Source of the DNA: Gimibacter soli
Lineage (GTDB): Bacteria; Pseudomonadota; Alphaproteobacteria; Sphingomonadales; Kordiimonadaceae
DNA length: 64,000 nucleotides
NCBI RefSeq assembly: GCF_028463845.1
Contig: NZ_CP116805.1
Coordinates: 2,604,001-2,668,000, forward strand
Direction: 5' to 3'
Part shown: one piece after another, positions 9,770-17,326 of the stretch
How the letters are laid out: every line of letters begins with the position of its first letter
Numbering within the stretch: position 1 is the stretch's first letter
The notes under the pieces: generated by a model
Database searches by the model: none
The model's input: only the letters and a program-made list of their open reading frames with translations
What the model was told of the DNA's origin: nothing
Translations under genes and position numbers: made by a program

Positions 9770-9783
9770 AGAACGACTGTTCT
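9770..9783. promoter_or_regulatory. Putative IolR operator 3 (dehydrogenase/iolR)
   Basis: AGAACGACTGTTCT, extended to TCAGAAC / GTTCTGA arms (9768-9785), fits RGAA-N6-TTCY. It lies about 35 bp upstream of the dehydrogenase start. Confidence 0.7.
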
Positions 9784-9835
9784 GAGACGAAAATTTACAT
9801 TCTGAAATCAAAAGCAGCTAGTAAATTCTGAAATG

Positions 9836-9849
9836 GGAATTTAAATTCC
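9836..9849. promoter_or_regulatory. Putative IolR operator 4 (iolR leader)
   Basis: GGAATTTAAATTCC is a perfect 14-bp palindrome and an exact GGAA-N6-TTCC site, 40 bp before the iolR ATG; it suggests autoregulation. Centre-to-centre distance from operator 3 is 66 bp. A direct repeat ATTCTGAAAT (9799-9808 and 9825-9834) also lies between them and may be extra half-sites. Confidence 0.8.
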
Positions 9850-9889
9850 ATTGAAACGGCATTCAGGCGCAACCGGAGGCACAGACCGT

Positions 9890-10753
9890 ATGACCAGCAT
9901 GGAAAAAGGCGAGATCAAGGACGTCGACGGGTTCAACGCCTATCTCGCCAGCCGGTTCGATGGCCTCAGCAAGCAGCTGAAGAAGATTGCCCGCTTCGTC
10001 CTTGATAACCCGATTGATACGGCACTTGATACCGCCGCTGAAATCGCCAGCAAGATCGAGGTGCAGCCTTCAAGCCTGATCCGCTTCGCGCAGGCGCTGG
10101 GCTTTGACGGTTTTTCCGAAATCCAGCGCATCTTCCGCGGCGGCCTTGTGCAACAACTGCCCGGCTATTCCGCCAACTATTCCCACCGGATCGAAAAACT
10201 GAAGGAAGGCACCGAGGACACGGCGTCGAGCGACCATCCGGTGCTGAATGTTTTCATCGATGCCAATATCGATGCCATCAATGCACTGCGGGCTGACGCC
10301 AGCGAAGCCAAGCTGAACGAAGCGGTCGGCTATATCAACAAGGCGCGGCATGTGTATGTGGTGGGCCAGCGGCGTTCCTACCCTGTTGCCATCTATCTTT
10401 ACTATATGATGCGCAATCTGGATGTGCCGACCTACCTTCTGGACGGTGTGGGCGGCCTGTTGCCCGAACAAGCCAACCAGATTGGCCCCGAAGACACCGT
10501 GATTGTCGTCACCTTCCCGAATTATTCGGATCAGGTGATCAGCCTGGCCCACAAGGCAGCAGAGGCCGGCGCCAAGGTTGTGGGCCTGACCGACCGCCTT
10601 GTCAGCCCCATCGTGAAACTGAGCGACGTCTATTTCCTCAGCGACAAGGTGGAAGTCAGCGGCTTCCGCACCGTGGCAGGTACCATGTGCCTTGCCCAGG
10701 CGCTGATGATCGCACTCGGCCTTGACCGCGAAACGGCGGGCGAAAACGCCTGA
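9890..10753 (+). CDS. iolR: RpiR-family transcriptional repressor IolR
   Basis: A 287-residue protein with an N-terminal RpiR helix-turn-helix domain (about residues 15-90) and a C-terminal SIS sugar-isomerase fold (about 130-260) that binds a phosphorylated sugar effector. The ATG at 9890 is preceded by GGAGG; upstream in-frame starts would overlap operator 4. In rhizobia an RpiR-type IolR represses the iol genes and is relieved by 2-deoxy-5-keto-gluconate-phosphate-type intermediates. Paired GAA-N6-TTC palindromes at this and neighbouring promoters support the same role here. Confidence 0.9.
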   Translation: MTSMEKGEIKDVDGFNAYLASRFDGLSKQLKKIARFVLDNPIDTALDTAAEIASKIEVQPSSLIRFAQALGFDGFSEIQRIFRGGLVQQLPGYSANYSHRIEKLKEGTEDTASSDHPVLNVFIDANIDAINALRADASEAKLNEAVGYINKARHVYVVGQRRSYPVAIYLYYMMRNLDVPTYLLDGVGGLLPEQANQIGPEDTVIVVTFPNYSDQVISLAHKAAEAGAKVVGLTDRLVSPIVKLSDVYFLSDKVEVSGFRTVAGTMCLAQALMIALGLDRETAGENA

Positions 10754-10777
10754 CGGAATTCTGTCCGTCTTTGTCTT
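10752..10777 (+). terminator. Weak hairpin at the end of iolR
   Basis: GACGGA / TCCGTC with a 6-nt loop, then TTTGTCTT, starts at the iolR stop. The stem is short, so this could be a weak terminator or chance. Confidence 0.3.
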
Positions 10778-10804
10778 GACACCCTTTCGCAATCAGAATA
10801 ACAA
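10776..10804 (+). promoter_or_regulatory. Candidate promoter for the inositol symporter
   Basis: Perfect -35 TTGACA (10776-10781), a 17-bp spacer, then TAACAA (10799-10804). The -10 lies within operator 5, so IolR binding should block polymerase directly. Confidence 0.65.
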
Positions 10805-10808
10805 TTCT
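10795..10808. promoter_or_regulatory. Putative IolR operator 5 (symporter)
   Basis: AGAATAACAATTCT, with arms extending to TCAGAAT / ATTCTGA (10793-10810). It overlaps the predicted -10 element. Confidence 0.8.
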
Positions 10809-10824
10809 GATAATGCATGCAGAT

Positions 10825-10838
10825 GGAATTTAAATTCA
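10825..10838. promoter_or_regulatory. Putative IolR operator 6 (symporter)
   Basis: GGAATTTAAATTCA contains the perfect palindrome GAATTTAAATTC, the same core as operator 4. Its centre is 30 bp from operator 5, nearly the same spacing as at the iolG/iolB promoter. Confidence 0.8.
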
Positions 10839-10873
10839 TTTGTGATGCGTCATCTTCCTGGGGAGGGGGACCG

Positions 10874-12502
10874 ATGCTGTCACTTGTATCATTCGTTGCT
10901 TTCACGGGGCTTGTTGCCCTTATCGCCTGGTGGAAAACCAGGCATGACCGGATGGAAACGTCCGACGCCTATTTCCTTGGCGGCCGCAGCCTGACGGGCT
11001 GGGTGATCGCCGGCTCCTTGATGCTCACGAACCTGTCGACCGAGCATCTGATCGGCCTCAATGCCGATGCCTTCAACCATACGATTGCCGTGATGGCATG
11101 GGAAACGACGGCTGCCCTTGCCATGGTGCTGACGGCCGTTTTCTTCCTGCCGCGCTACCTGCAGCGGGGCCTGACGACAATCCCGGAGTTCCTGGCGTCG
11201 CGTTATGACGAAGGCACACGGGTGATTGCATCCGGCCTTTTCCTCTTTTCCTACATTCTGGCGATCCTGCCGGTGGTGCTGCTGTTTGGCGCGACGGGCC
11301 TTGAAAGCCTCTTCAGCGTGGCGGGCACGTTCGGCATTTCGCAAACGGCAGCCATCTGGATGATGGTTTGGGGTGTGGGCACGCTGGGCTCGCTTTACGC
11401 CATTTTCGGCGGGCTGAAGGCTGTGGCGATCTCGGACACTGTGAACGGTGTCGGCTTCCTGATTGCCGGGCTCACGATCCCCTTCCTCGCCCTCATGATG
11501 ATCGGGGACGGTAACCCGCTTGATGGCCTCGCCACCGTTTACACGGAAGAGCAGCCGAAGTTCGATATCACCGGCGACGAGCCCGGTTCGTTCCTGCCGT
11601 TCGGCGTGCTGTTCACCGGCATGATCGTCAACCAGATCTTCTTCTGGTGCGTCAACCAGTCCATCGTGCAACGCGCGCTTGGCGCCAAGAATCTCGCGGA
11701 AGGCCAGAAAGGTGTGCTGATCGCCGCCGGCTTCAAGCTTCTCGGGCCTTTTGTGATCGTGCTGCCGGGCGTTATCGCCTTCCATATGTTCAAGGATACG
11801 ATTGCGCCTGAAAACTATCTGATGGCCTACCCGACCCTTGTGAAGGCCGTTCTGCCTGATGCCATGGTCGGCTTCTTTGCCGCCGTTATGGTGGGCGCGG
11901 TCCTCAGCACCTTCAACAGTGTTCTCAACAGTTCCGCCACGCTCTTCAGTCACGGCATCTACAAGACACTGATCCGCAAGGATGCGTCGGAACGCGATCT
12001 AGTGAAGGCTGGCAAGCTCTGCAGCGTTGCCCTTGCGCTCGCGGCCATGGCGATGGCGCCACTGGTCGATACCTCGGGCAGCCTTTTCAACTACCTGCAG
12101 AAGATCAACGCCACCTTCTTTGGTCCCATGCTGGCCGTTATCTTGCTCGGCCTGCTGACCCGCACTGTCACCGCCCGCGCGGCCCGCATCGGGCTGATCA
12201 TAGGCCCAGTGCTTTTCTATCTGCTCGTCTTTGCGTTCGGCACTGAAACGCAGGCGGCAGCGCGCGCCCTGTTTGGCGTGACCGAGGACCTGCACTTCCT
12301 GCACTTCCTGGGGCTTGTGTTCGTGATCGTCACCCTGCTGATGGTGGCGGTGACCCGGCTTGCCCCCGGCGTGGCGCCTGTTGCCGCAGCGATGGAGGCA
12401 GCCCCTGCCCCCGTTGACATGACGCCCTGGCGGCACCTGAAACTGGTCAGCGCCGCCATCATAACCATCACACTTGCTTTCTATATTTCGCTTGCCCAAT
12501 GA
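10874..12502 (+). CDS. SSS-family sodium:solute symporter, probable inositol importer
   Basis: About 542 residues with some 13-14 hydrophobic helices and the SGLT/SSS pattern (early FLGGRSLTGWVIAGSLMLTNLSTEHLIG, broken here only by family motifs). The ATG at 10874 follows GGGAGGGGG; an ATG further upstream (10817) lies in operator 6 and is rejected. The operon position directly after iolR, and the two operators in its promoter, make inositol the likely solute. This replaces the ABC importer used by many rhizobia. Its stop overlaps an alternative start of the phosphoesterase gene. Confidence 0.88.
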   Translation: MLSLVSFVAFTGLVALIAWWKTRHDRMETSDAYFLGGRSLTGWVIAGSLMLTNLSTEHLIGLNADAFNHTIAVMAWETTAALAMVLTAVFFLPRYLQRGLTTIPEFLASRYDEGTRVIASGLFLFSYILAILPVVLLFGATGLESLFSVAGTFGISQTAAIWMMVWGVGTLGSLYAIFGGLKAVAISDTVNGVGFLIAGLTIPFLALMMIGDGNPLDGLATVYTEEQPKFDITGDEPGSFLPFGVLFTGMIVNQIFFWCVNQSIVQRALGAKNLAEGQKGVLIAAGFKLLGPFVIVLPGVIAFHMFKDTIAPENYLMAYPTLVKAVLPDAMVGFFAAVMVGAVLSTFNSVLNSSATLFSHGIYKTLIRKDASERDLVKAGKLCSVALALAAMAMAPLVDTSGSLFNYLQKINATFFGPMLAVILLGLLTRTVTARAARIGLIIGPVLFYLLVFAFGTETQAAARALFGVTEDLHFLHFLGLVFVIVTLLMVAVTRLAPGVAPVAAAMEAAPAPVDMTPWRHLKLVSAAIITITLAFYISLAQ

Positions 12503-12522
12503 ACCGGATCACGGAGAAACCG

Positions 12523-13773
12523 ATGCTGAAATCATCCCTATTGCGTACCGCCGCCCTTTTGCCGCTTCTCGCTGCGCCTGCCTGCGCCGCCGACAAGGAT
12601 GCCGAGATCGGTTTCATCGCCTTCGGCGACAGCGGATATCACTATGGCTACATGGACCCAAAGGAATACAAGAAGCCGCTGAAAACGCTTGAGGAGTTCA
12701 CGGCAGCAGAAAAAGCTGACGCAGCCGAAGATTACCTACCGCTGGAAAGCTTCCAGATGCCGCCCGCCTATTTCCATCCCGAGATCGGCGGTTATGTAAC
12801 GGCGAGCGGGCAGGATGCGGTGGCCCGCGCCATGACCGCCTATTGCGAAAAGGCCCTTTGCCAGTTCGCCACGCTTGCCGGCGACAATATCTATCCTGAT
12901 GGCGCCACCGCCGGCGCCGATGGCAAGGACGATGGCAAACGCTTTGAAGACATCTTCGCTGTTCCCTATGCCGACTTCGGCAAGGACATGCCGGATTTCA
13001 AAATCTACGCCGCCCTCGGCAATCACGACTGGGATACTTCACGCGAAGGCGCCATGGCGCAGGTCGCCTATCTCGAGCAGTCGTCGAAATTCTATATGGA
13101 CGGCATCTTCTATCGCGTCAGCCCGCCCGCCACGAACGGCGAGGTAGAGATTTTCGTGATCGATACGGATGTGATGCTGGCCGGCCTCGAGGTACGCGAA
13201 GCGATGCTCAACCCCGATGGCAGCGAGGTGAAAGACACGCCGGTCGACCAGCCCGATGAATGGATCAAGCCGGCCAATGACGCCGAGCGCAACATGGCCA
13301 AATGGCTGGAAGACGCGATGGCCTCCTCCACCGCCAAATGGAAGCTGGTGGTGGCCCACCATCCGCTCTGGTCATCGGCTGGCGGCAAATTCGAACAGGC
13401 CCGCGTGCTGCGCCGGGTGCTCTTGCCAACGCTTTGCAAATATGCCGACGCTTATCTTTCCGGCCACGAGCATTCGATGGAAATGCATGAAACAAGCTGC
13501 GCTGCTGCCACCGGCAACCCTGATGCCCAGCCGCTGCCGGAAATCCTTTCCGGTGCCGCCGCCAAACAGCGTCCGCTCAACCCCAATTTCATGGCCTATC
13601 AGGAAAAGACCTATCCTGAATACAAGCCCTACTATCGTCGCGGCATGGTCTGGGGCTTTGCGCATGTGAGTCTGAAAGGCGACGAGGCAAAGGTAACCGT
13701 CCTCACGACCCCCAATGACGAAAGCGGCACACCGGTTGAAGATTTCAGCTGGAGCTTCAGCAACCGGCCCTGA
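12523..13773 (+). CDS. Secreted calcineurin-like metallophosphoesterase
   Basis: About 416 residues from ATG 12523, chosen because GGAGA precedes it and a signal peptide starts there (MLKSSLLRTA...APACA). The five metallophosphoesterase blocks are present: GDSG, LAGDNIY, GNHDW, AHHPLW and SGHEHS, as in tartrate-resistant/purple-acid-type phosphatases. An in-frame ATG at 12499 overlaps the symporter stop and would bury the signal peptide. Co-transcription with an inositol importer suggests it strips phosphate from inositol phosphates in the periplasm, which is inference. Confidence 0.82.
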   Translation: MLKSSLLRTAALLPLLAAPACAADKDAEIGFIAFGDSGYHYGYMDPKEYKKPLKTLEEFTAAEKADAAEDYLPLESFQMPPAYFHPEIGGYVTASGQDAVARAMTAYCEKALCQFATLAGDNIYPDGATAGADGKDDGKRFEDIFAVPYADFGKDMPDFKIYAALGNHDWDTSREGAMAQVAYLEQSSKFYMDGIFYRVSPPATNGEVEIFVIDTDVMLAGLEVREAMLNPDGSEVKDTPVDQPDEWIKPANDAERNMAKWLEDAMASSTAKWKLVVAHHPLWSSAGGKFEQARVLRRVLLPTLCKYADAYLSGHEHSMEMHETSCAAATGNPDAQPLPEILSGAAAKQRPLNPNFMAYQEKTYPEYKPYYRRGMVWGFAHVSLKGDEAKVTVLTTPNDESGTPVEDFSWSFSNRP

Positions 13774-13798
13774 TCAGCAACCGGTTACAGACGAAAAC

Positions 13799-13834
13799 CG
13801 CCCGGGCCTCACATCAGGCCCGGGCGATTTTTTT
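13799..13834 (+). terminator. Strong terminator ending the inositol region
   Basis: An 11-bp stem CGCCCGGGCCT / AGGCCCGGGCG with loop CACATC is followed by ATTTTTTT. Confidence 0.92.
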
Positions 13835-14084
13835 CTGCGAGGGCTCGCCCATAAACCTCGTGGCATACGGATACGCATGCCATTTACGATAATTCCAAAT
13901 CTGCAGATTTTGTTGATTCAACACATCACGAATAACAAATTATTATTTAAATTCAATGTTATAGATTAAATCCACAGCTTCTACAGACTTTCTGCAGACC
14001 ATCTCCAAGCGCGAAATCCCGAGTTCGCGTACCTCTTCATTCGTCAATCACGACACCCTGTGAAAACACGAATTGGAGAGACAA
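13835..14084. other. AT-rich intergenic region upstream of the OsmC cassette
   Basis: About 250 bases with no credible gene and clearly more A+T than its surroundings. It contains a perfect 14-bp palindrome AAATCTGCAGATTT (13897-13910), directly followed by GTTGATTCAAC. It presumably carries the promoter for the OsmC/flavoprotein genes, but no confident -35/-10 pair stands out. Confidence 0.5.
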
Positions 14085-14651
14085 ATGTCACACACCGAAA
14101 CTGCTACCGCCCAACTGAATGGCGTTAATGTTGCTGCCCTTCTGGGTGCCCGCGAAGCCCTCGAACAAGCACCCGAAGCTGCAGAGTTCACCTGGAAAGC
14201 CACCAGTGAATGGAAAGACGGCGTTCATACCCGCATGACCATGGACGGCTTCTTCGGCCTTGGTGAAAACCAGGCACGCTCGCGCTCCTTCACCATCGAT
14301 ACCGATCACCCGGCCTGCTTTGCCGCGACCGACAAGGCGCCGACCCCAGTCGAAGTTGCCCTTTCGGGTCTTGCCGGTTGCCTGACCGCCGGCGTCGCCA
14401 CGGTTGCCGAGAACCGGGGCATCAAGCTCCGTTCTGTAACCGCCACCATTGAAGGGGACATGAGCCTCTTCGGCATCCTCGGCATCGATAGCAACACCCG
14501 GAACGGCTTCCGTGCTGTTCGCGTGAACTTCCATGTCGATGCGGACGCCAGCGACGAAGACATCCGCGCACTGGTTGCCCAGTCCCAGAAACGTTCGGCC
14601 GTCTTCGACCTTTTCACGAACCCGACGAACGTGTTCGTCACGGTCGACTGA
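14085..14651 (+). CDS. OsmC-family protein (first of two)
   Basis: A 188-residue OsmC/Ohr-fold protein. The family's central-helix cysteine is kept (SGLAGCLTAGV), but the position of the second cysteine (usually C-P) reads RSAVFD, so the classical two-thiol peroxidase pair is missing. It has another cysteine in DHPACF. The ATG at 14085 follows GGAGAG. It starts a four-gene string with a flavoprotein, a second OsmC protein and a methyltransferase. The function is probably thiol or acyl chemistry rather than standard peroxide removal; the substrate is unknown. Confidence 0.82.
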   Translation: MSHTETATAQLNGVNVAALLGAREALEQAPEAAEFTWKATSEWKDGVHTRMTMDGFFGLGENQARSRSFTIDTDHPACFAATDKAPTPVEVALSGLAGCLTAGVATVAENRGIKLRSVTATIEGDMSLFGILGIDSNTRNGFRAVRVNFHVDADASDEDIRALVAQSQKRSAVFDLFTNPTNVFVTVD

Positions 14652-14688
14652 CCCGTCCTTCACGACAGCGAAAAACGGAGCGAGTACC

Positions 14689-15939
14689 ATGCGGACAACA
14701 ACGACAATCATTATCGGTGCCGGGCAGGCTGGCCTTGCCATGAGCTATCATCTGACCGCGCAGTCCATTGACCATGTCGTGCTCGAACGCGGCAAGGTGG
14801 CCAACTCCTGGCGCACCGAACGCTGGGACTCGCTCCGCCTTCTGACCCCCAACTGGCAGAGCCGTCTGCCCGGCTATGAATATGAGGGCGATATGCCGGA
14901 TGGCTATCGCACCATGGAGCAGACGATCACCTTCCTTGCAGGCTACGCCGATAGGATCAAGGCTCCGGTTGAAACCGACACCCTTGTCACTGCAGTTGAG
15001 CCGACGGACGGCGGTTACGTCGTCCGGACGAACAAGGGCGACTGGCAATGCGCTGCGGTGGTGATTGCAAGCGGCGCCTGCAATATTGCCAATGTGCCCG
15101 CGATGGCCGCTGATCTGCCTTCCGACATCCGCTCGATCACACCAATGGATTATCGCAGCCCCGCACACCTGCCCGAGGGCGGCGTACTGATCGTCGGCGC
15201 CTCGGCCACGGGGGTGCAGCTGGCGTCGGAAATCCAGCTTTCCGGCCGCCCGGTGACCCTGGCAGCTGGGGAGCATGTTCGCGTGCCCCGCACCTACCGC
15301 GGCCGCGACATCAAATGGTGGATGGAAGCCACCGGCATCCTTGATGAAGGCCTGAACGAGATCGACGATATCCGCCGCGCCCGGCGGCTGCCGTCCCTGC
15401 AACTGATCGGTAGCCCCAATCAGGAAACCATCAGCCTGAACAGCCTGCAGACCATCGGCGTGATGATCGCCGGTCGCCTGATGGGCCTGCAGGATGGCCG
15501 CGCCCAGTTTTCCGGCGCCCTTGCCAACCTGTGTGCCATGGCCGACCTGAAAATGAACCGGCTCCTCGCCGCCATCGACAAATGGGTCGATGAAAAAGGG
15601 ATGGCGGATGAGGTTGGCGAGGCCTACCGGCTGCGCCCCACCCATGTGCCTGTCGACCCGCCCCTGATGCTCGACCTGAAAGCCGCGGGCATTCAGACCG
15701 TGCTTTGGGCAACCGGCTACCGGCCCGACTATTCCTGGCTCAAGATGCCTGTACTGACACCGCGCGGCGAGCTACGCCACAATGGCGGGGTCGTTGATGC
15801 GCCGGGGCTTTATGTGCTGGGGCTGCCGTTCCTGCGGACCCGCAAATCCAATTTCATCGATGGTGTCGGAAACGACGCCCGCCATCTCGCCGATCATCTC
15901 GCCCGCTATCTCGCCGGCAGTGCATCGGTTGCCGCCTGA
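14689..15939 (+). CDS. FAD/NAD(P)-binding monooxygenase-like flavoprotein
   Basis: A 416-residue CzcO/flavin-monooxygenase-like protein. The N-terminal FAD motif GAGQAGLAMS (about residues 9-18), the SWRTERWDSLRLLTPN segment, and a second dinucleotide motif GASATGVQLASE near residue 170 support an NAD(P)H-dependent flavoprotein. ATG 14689 has GGAG upstream. It is encoded between two OsmC-like proteins, an arrangement implying a joint oxidation pathway. The substrate cannot be read from sequence. Confidence 0.85.
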   Translation: MRTTTTIIIGAGQAGLAMSYHLTAQSIDHVVLERGKVANSWRTERWDSLRLLTPNWQSRLPGYEYEGDMPDGYRTMEQTITFLAGYADRIKAPVETDTLVTAVEPTDGGYVVRTNKGDWQCAAVVIASGACNIANVPAMAADLPSDIRSITPMDYRSPAHLPEGGVLIVGASATGVQLASEIQLSGRPVTLAAGEHVRVPRTYRGRDIKWWMEATGILDEGLNEIDDIRRARRLPSLQLIGSPNQETISLNSLQTIGVMIAGRLMGLQDGRAQFSGALANLCAMADLKMNRLLAAIDKWVDEKGMADEVGEAYRLRPTHVPVDPPLMLDLKAAGIQTVLWATGYRPDYSWLKMPVLTPRGELRHNGGVVDAPGLYVLGLPFLRTRKSNFIDGVGNDARHLADHLARYLAGSASVAA

Positions 15940-15961
15940 ACCCTTGGAAAGGATCATCAAG

Positions 15962-16480
15962 ATGCCGACAGCAATGGAAACAAAAGAGACCCTGCAACGC
16001 GCCGTCCAGACCGTGACGCTACGCCCCTCCCATGGCCAGCGCACCTATGTGAATACCGCGATCATCGAGTCCGGCACCGAATGCTGGGTCGAGGAAGCAG
16101 GTCATACGATGGTCATCGATGCAGGCAAAGGACTTGGCGGCGGCACCGCAGGCCCTACTCCCAGCATGATTGTCCGCTCCGCCCTTTCCAGCTGCGTGGC
16201 GATCGGCATCAAGCTTTGGGCCGCCCGCACCGATGTGCAGATCGATCATGTCAGCGTGCTGCTGGAAACCGACACGGATGCCCGTGGCATCCTCGGGATC
16301 GCAGACAATGTCACACCGGGCTTCACGAACTGCCGGCTGAAAATCAACGTCGTTTCGCCGGCAAGCCGTGCCGAAGTCGATCATGCTATCAGCCTGTCCC
16401 TGCGCTACAGCCCGCTCATGGCAATTTTCCAGGACGGGCTATCGATCAGCCTTGAAACCAACCTCAGCATGGCAGCCTGA
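15962..16480 (+). CDS. OsmC-family protein (second, divergent)
   Basis: A 172-residue OsmC-like protein. The central cysteine is present in SALSSCVAIG; the second catalytic position reads RYSPLM, with Ser in place of Cys, like its upstream paralogue. The ATG at 15962 is preceded by GGAAAGGATC. It follows the flavoprotein by 22 bases and precedes the methyltransferase by 21, so it is probably co-transcribed with both. Confidence 0.78.
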   Translation: MPTAMETKETLQRAVQTVTLRPSHGQRTYVNTAIIESGTECWVEEAGHTMVIDAGKGLGGGTAGPTPSMIVRSALSSCVAIGIKLWAARTDVQIDHVSVLLETDTDARGILGIADNVTPGFTNCRLKINVVSPASRAEVDHAISLSLRYSPLMAIFQDGLSISLETNLSMAA

Positions 16481-16501
16481 GCGCCAACCGGAGAAGATAC
16501 G

Positions 16502-17326
16502 ATGCAAACCAATCTGCAACGCCGCATCCAGCGCTATGGCTGGAACAAAGCCGCCGATCATTATGAACGCGGCTGGCGCGAAAGCCTCGCCGAGGCGCAA
16601 GCCCGCCTTCTGGAGATGGCCGACGCCCAACCGGGCGAAACTGTCGTCGACATGGCCTGCGGCACCGGCCTCGTCAGCTTTCCGCTTGCCGAAAAGGTCG
16701 GCCCCAACGGCCGGGTTATTGCGACCGACATTTCCGAGCGGATGATCGAGATCGTCCGGCAAGAAAGCACGATACGCGGTGTGATGCGGGTCGATGCTTT
16801 CCGGGCTGATTCCGAGATGCTGGATATGATCCAGGACGCGAGCGTTGACCTTGTGACCTGCGCGCTTGGCCTGATGTATTTCCCCGATCCCCTGGCCGCC
16901 ATGAAGCAGGCCATGCGGATGTTGAAGCCCGGTGGACGCGCTGTCTTCGCCGTCTGGGGCGGCAGGGACCGCTGTGGCTGGGCCGATATCTTCCCGATTG
17001 TCGATGCACGCGTGCAATCGGATGTGTGCCCGCTCTTCTTCCGGCTTGGCACCGGCAGCACGCTCGCCTGGGAAATGGCGCTTGCTGGCTTCTCCCACGT
17101 TCGCGAAGAACGCCTTTCGACAATGCTTCCCTACGACAGCGCTGATGCAGCCGTCAGCGCAGCCTTCGCCGGCGGCCCGGTGGCCCTTGCCTATGAACGT
17201 TTCGACGATGACACACGCCATTCGGCCCACGACGAATATCTGGCTTCGATTGCCGCCTTCCGGGACGGCAACGGGTATCGGATACCGGGTGAGTTCGTGA
17301 TCTGCGAAGGCCGGCGGGCGGTTTAG
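16502..17326 (+). CDS. Class I SAM-dependent methyltransferase
   Basis: A 274-residue UbiE/Methyltransf_11-type protein. Motif I VVDMACGTG lies near residues 47-55, an acidic residue after motif II is in IATDIS, and a motif IV-like DLVTCALGLMYF follows. It is the last gene of the OsmC-flavoprotein-OsmC string and has GGAGAAG before its ATG. It overlaps the convergent regulator gene by 4 bases at the stop codons. The methyl acceptor is unknown. Confidence 0.85.
   Translation: MQTNLQRRIQRYGWNKAADHYERGWRESLAEAQARLLEMADAQPGETVVDMACGTGLVSFPLAEKVGPNGRVIATDISERMIEIVRQESTIRGVMRVDAFRADSEMLDMIQDASVDLVTCALGLMYFPDPLAAMKQAMRMLKPGGRAVFAVWGGRDRCGWADIFPIVDARVQSDVCPLFFRLGTGSTLAWEMALAGFSHVREERLSTMLPYDSADAAVSAAFAGGPVALAYERFDDDTRHSAHDEYLASIAAFRDGNGYRIPGEFVICEGRRAV

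Noticed and set aside
13941-13955. TTATTTAAATTCAA resembles an IolR half-site upstream of the OsmC cassette
   Set aside because: Only one half is conserved, it lies in AT-rich DNA, and the strong terminator separates it from the inositol genes.
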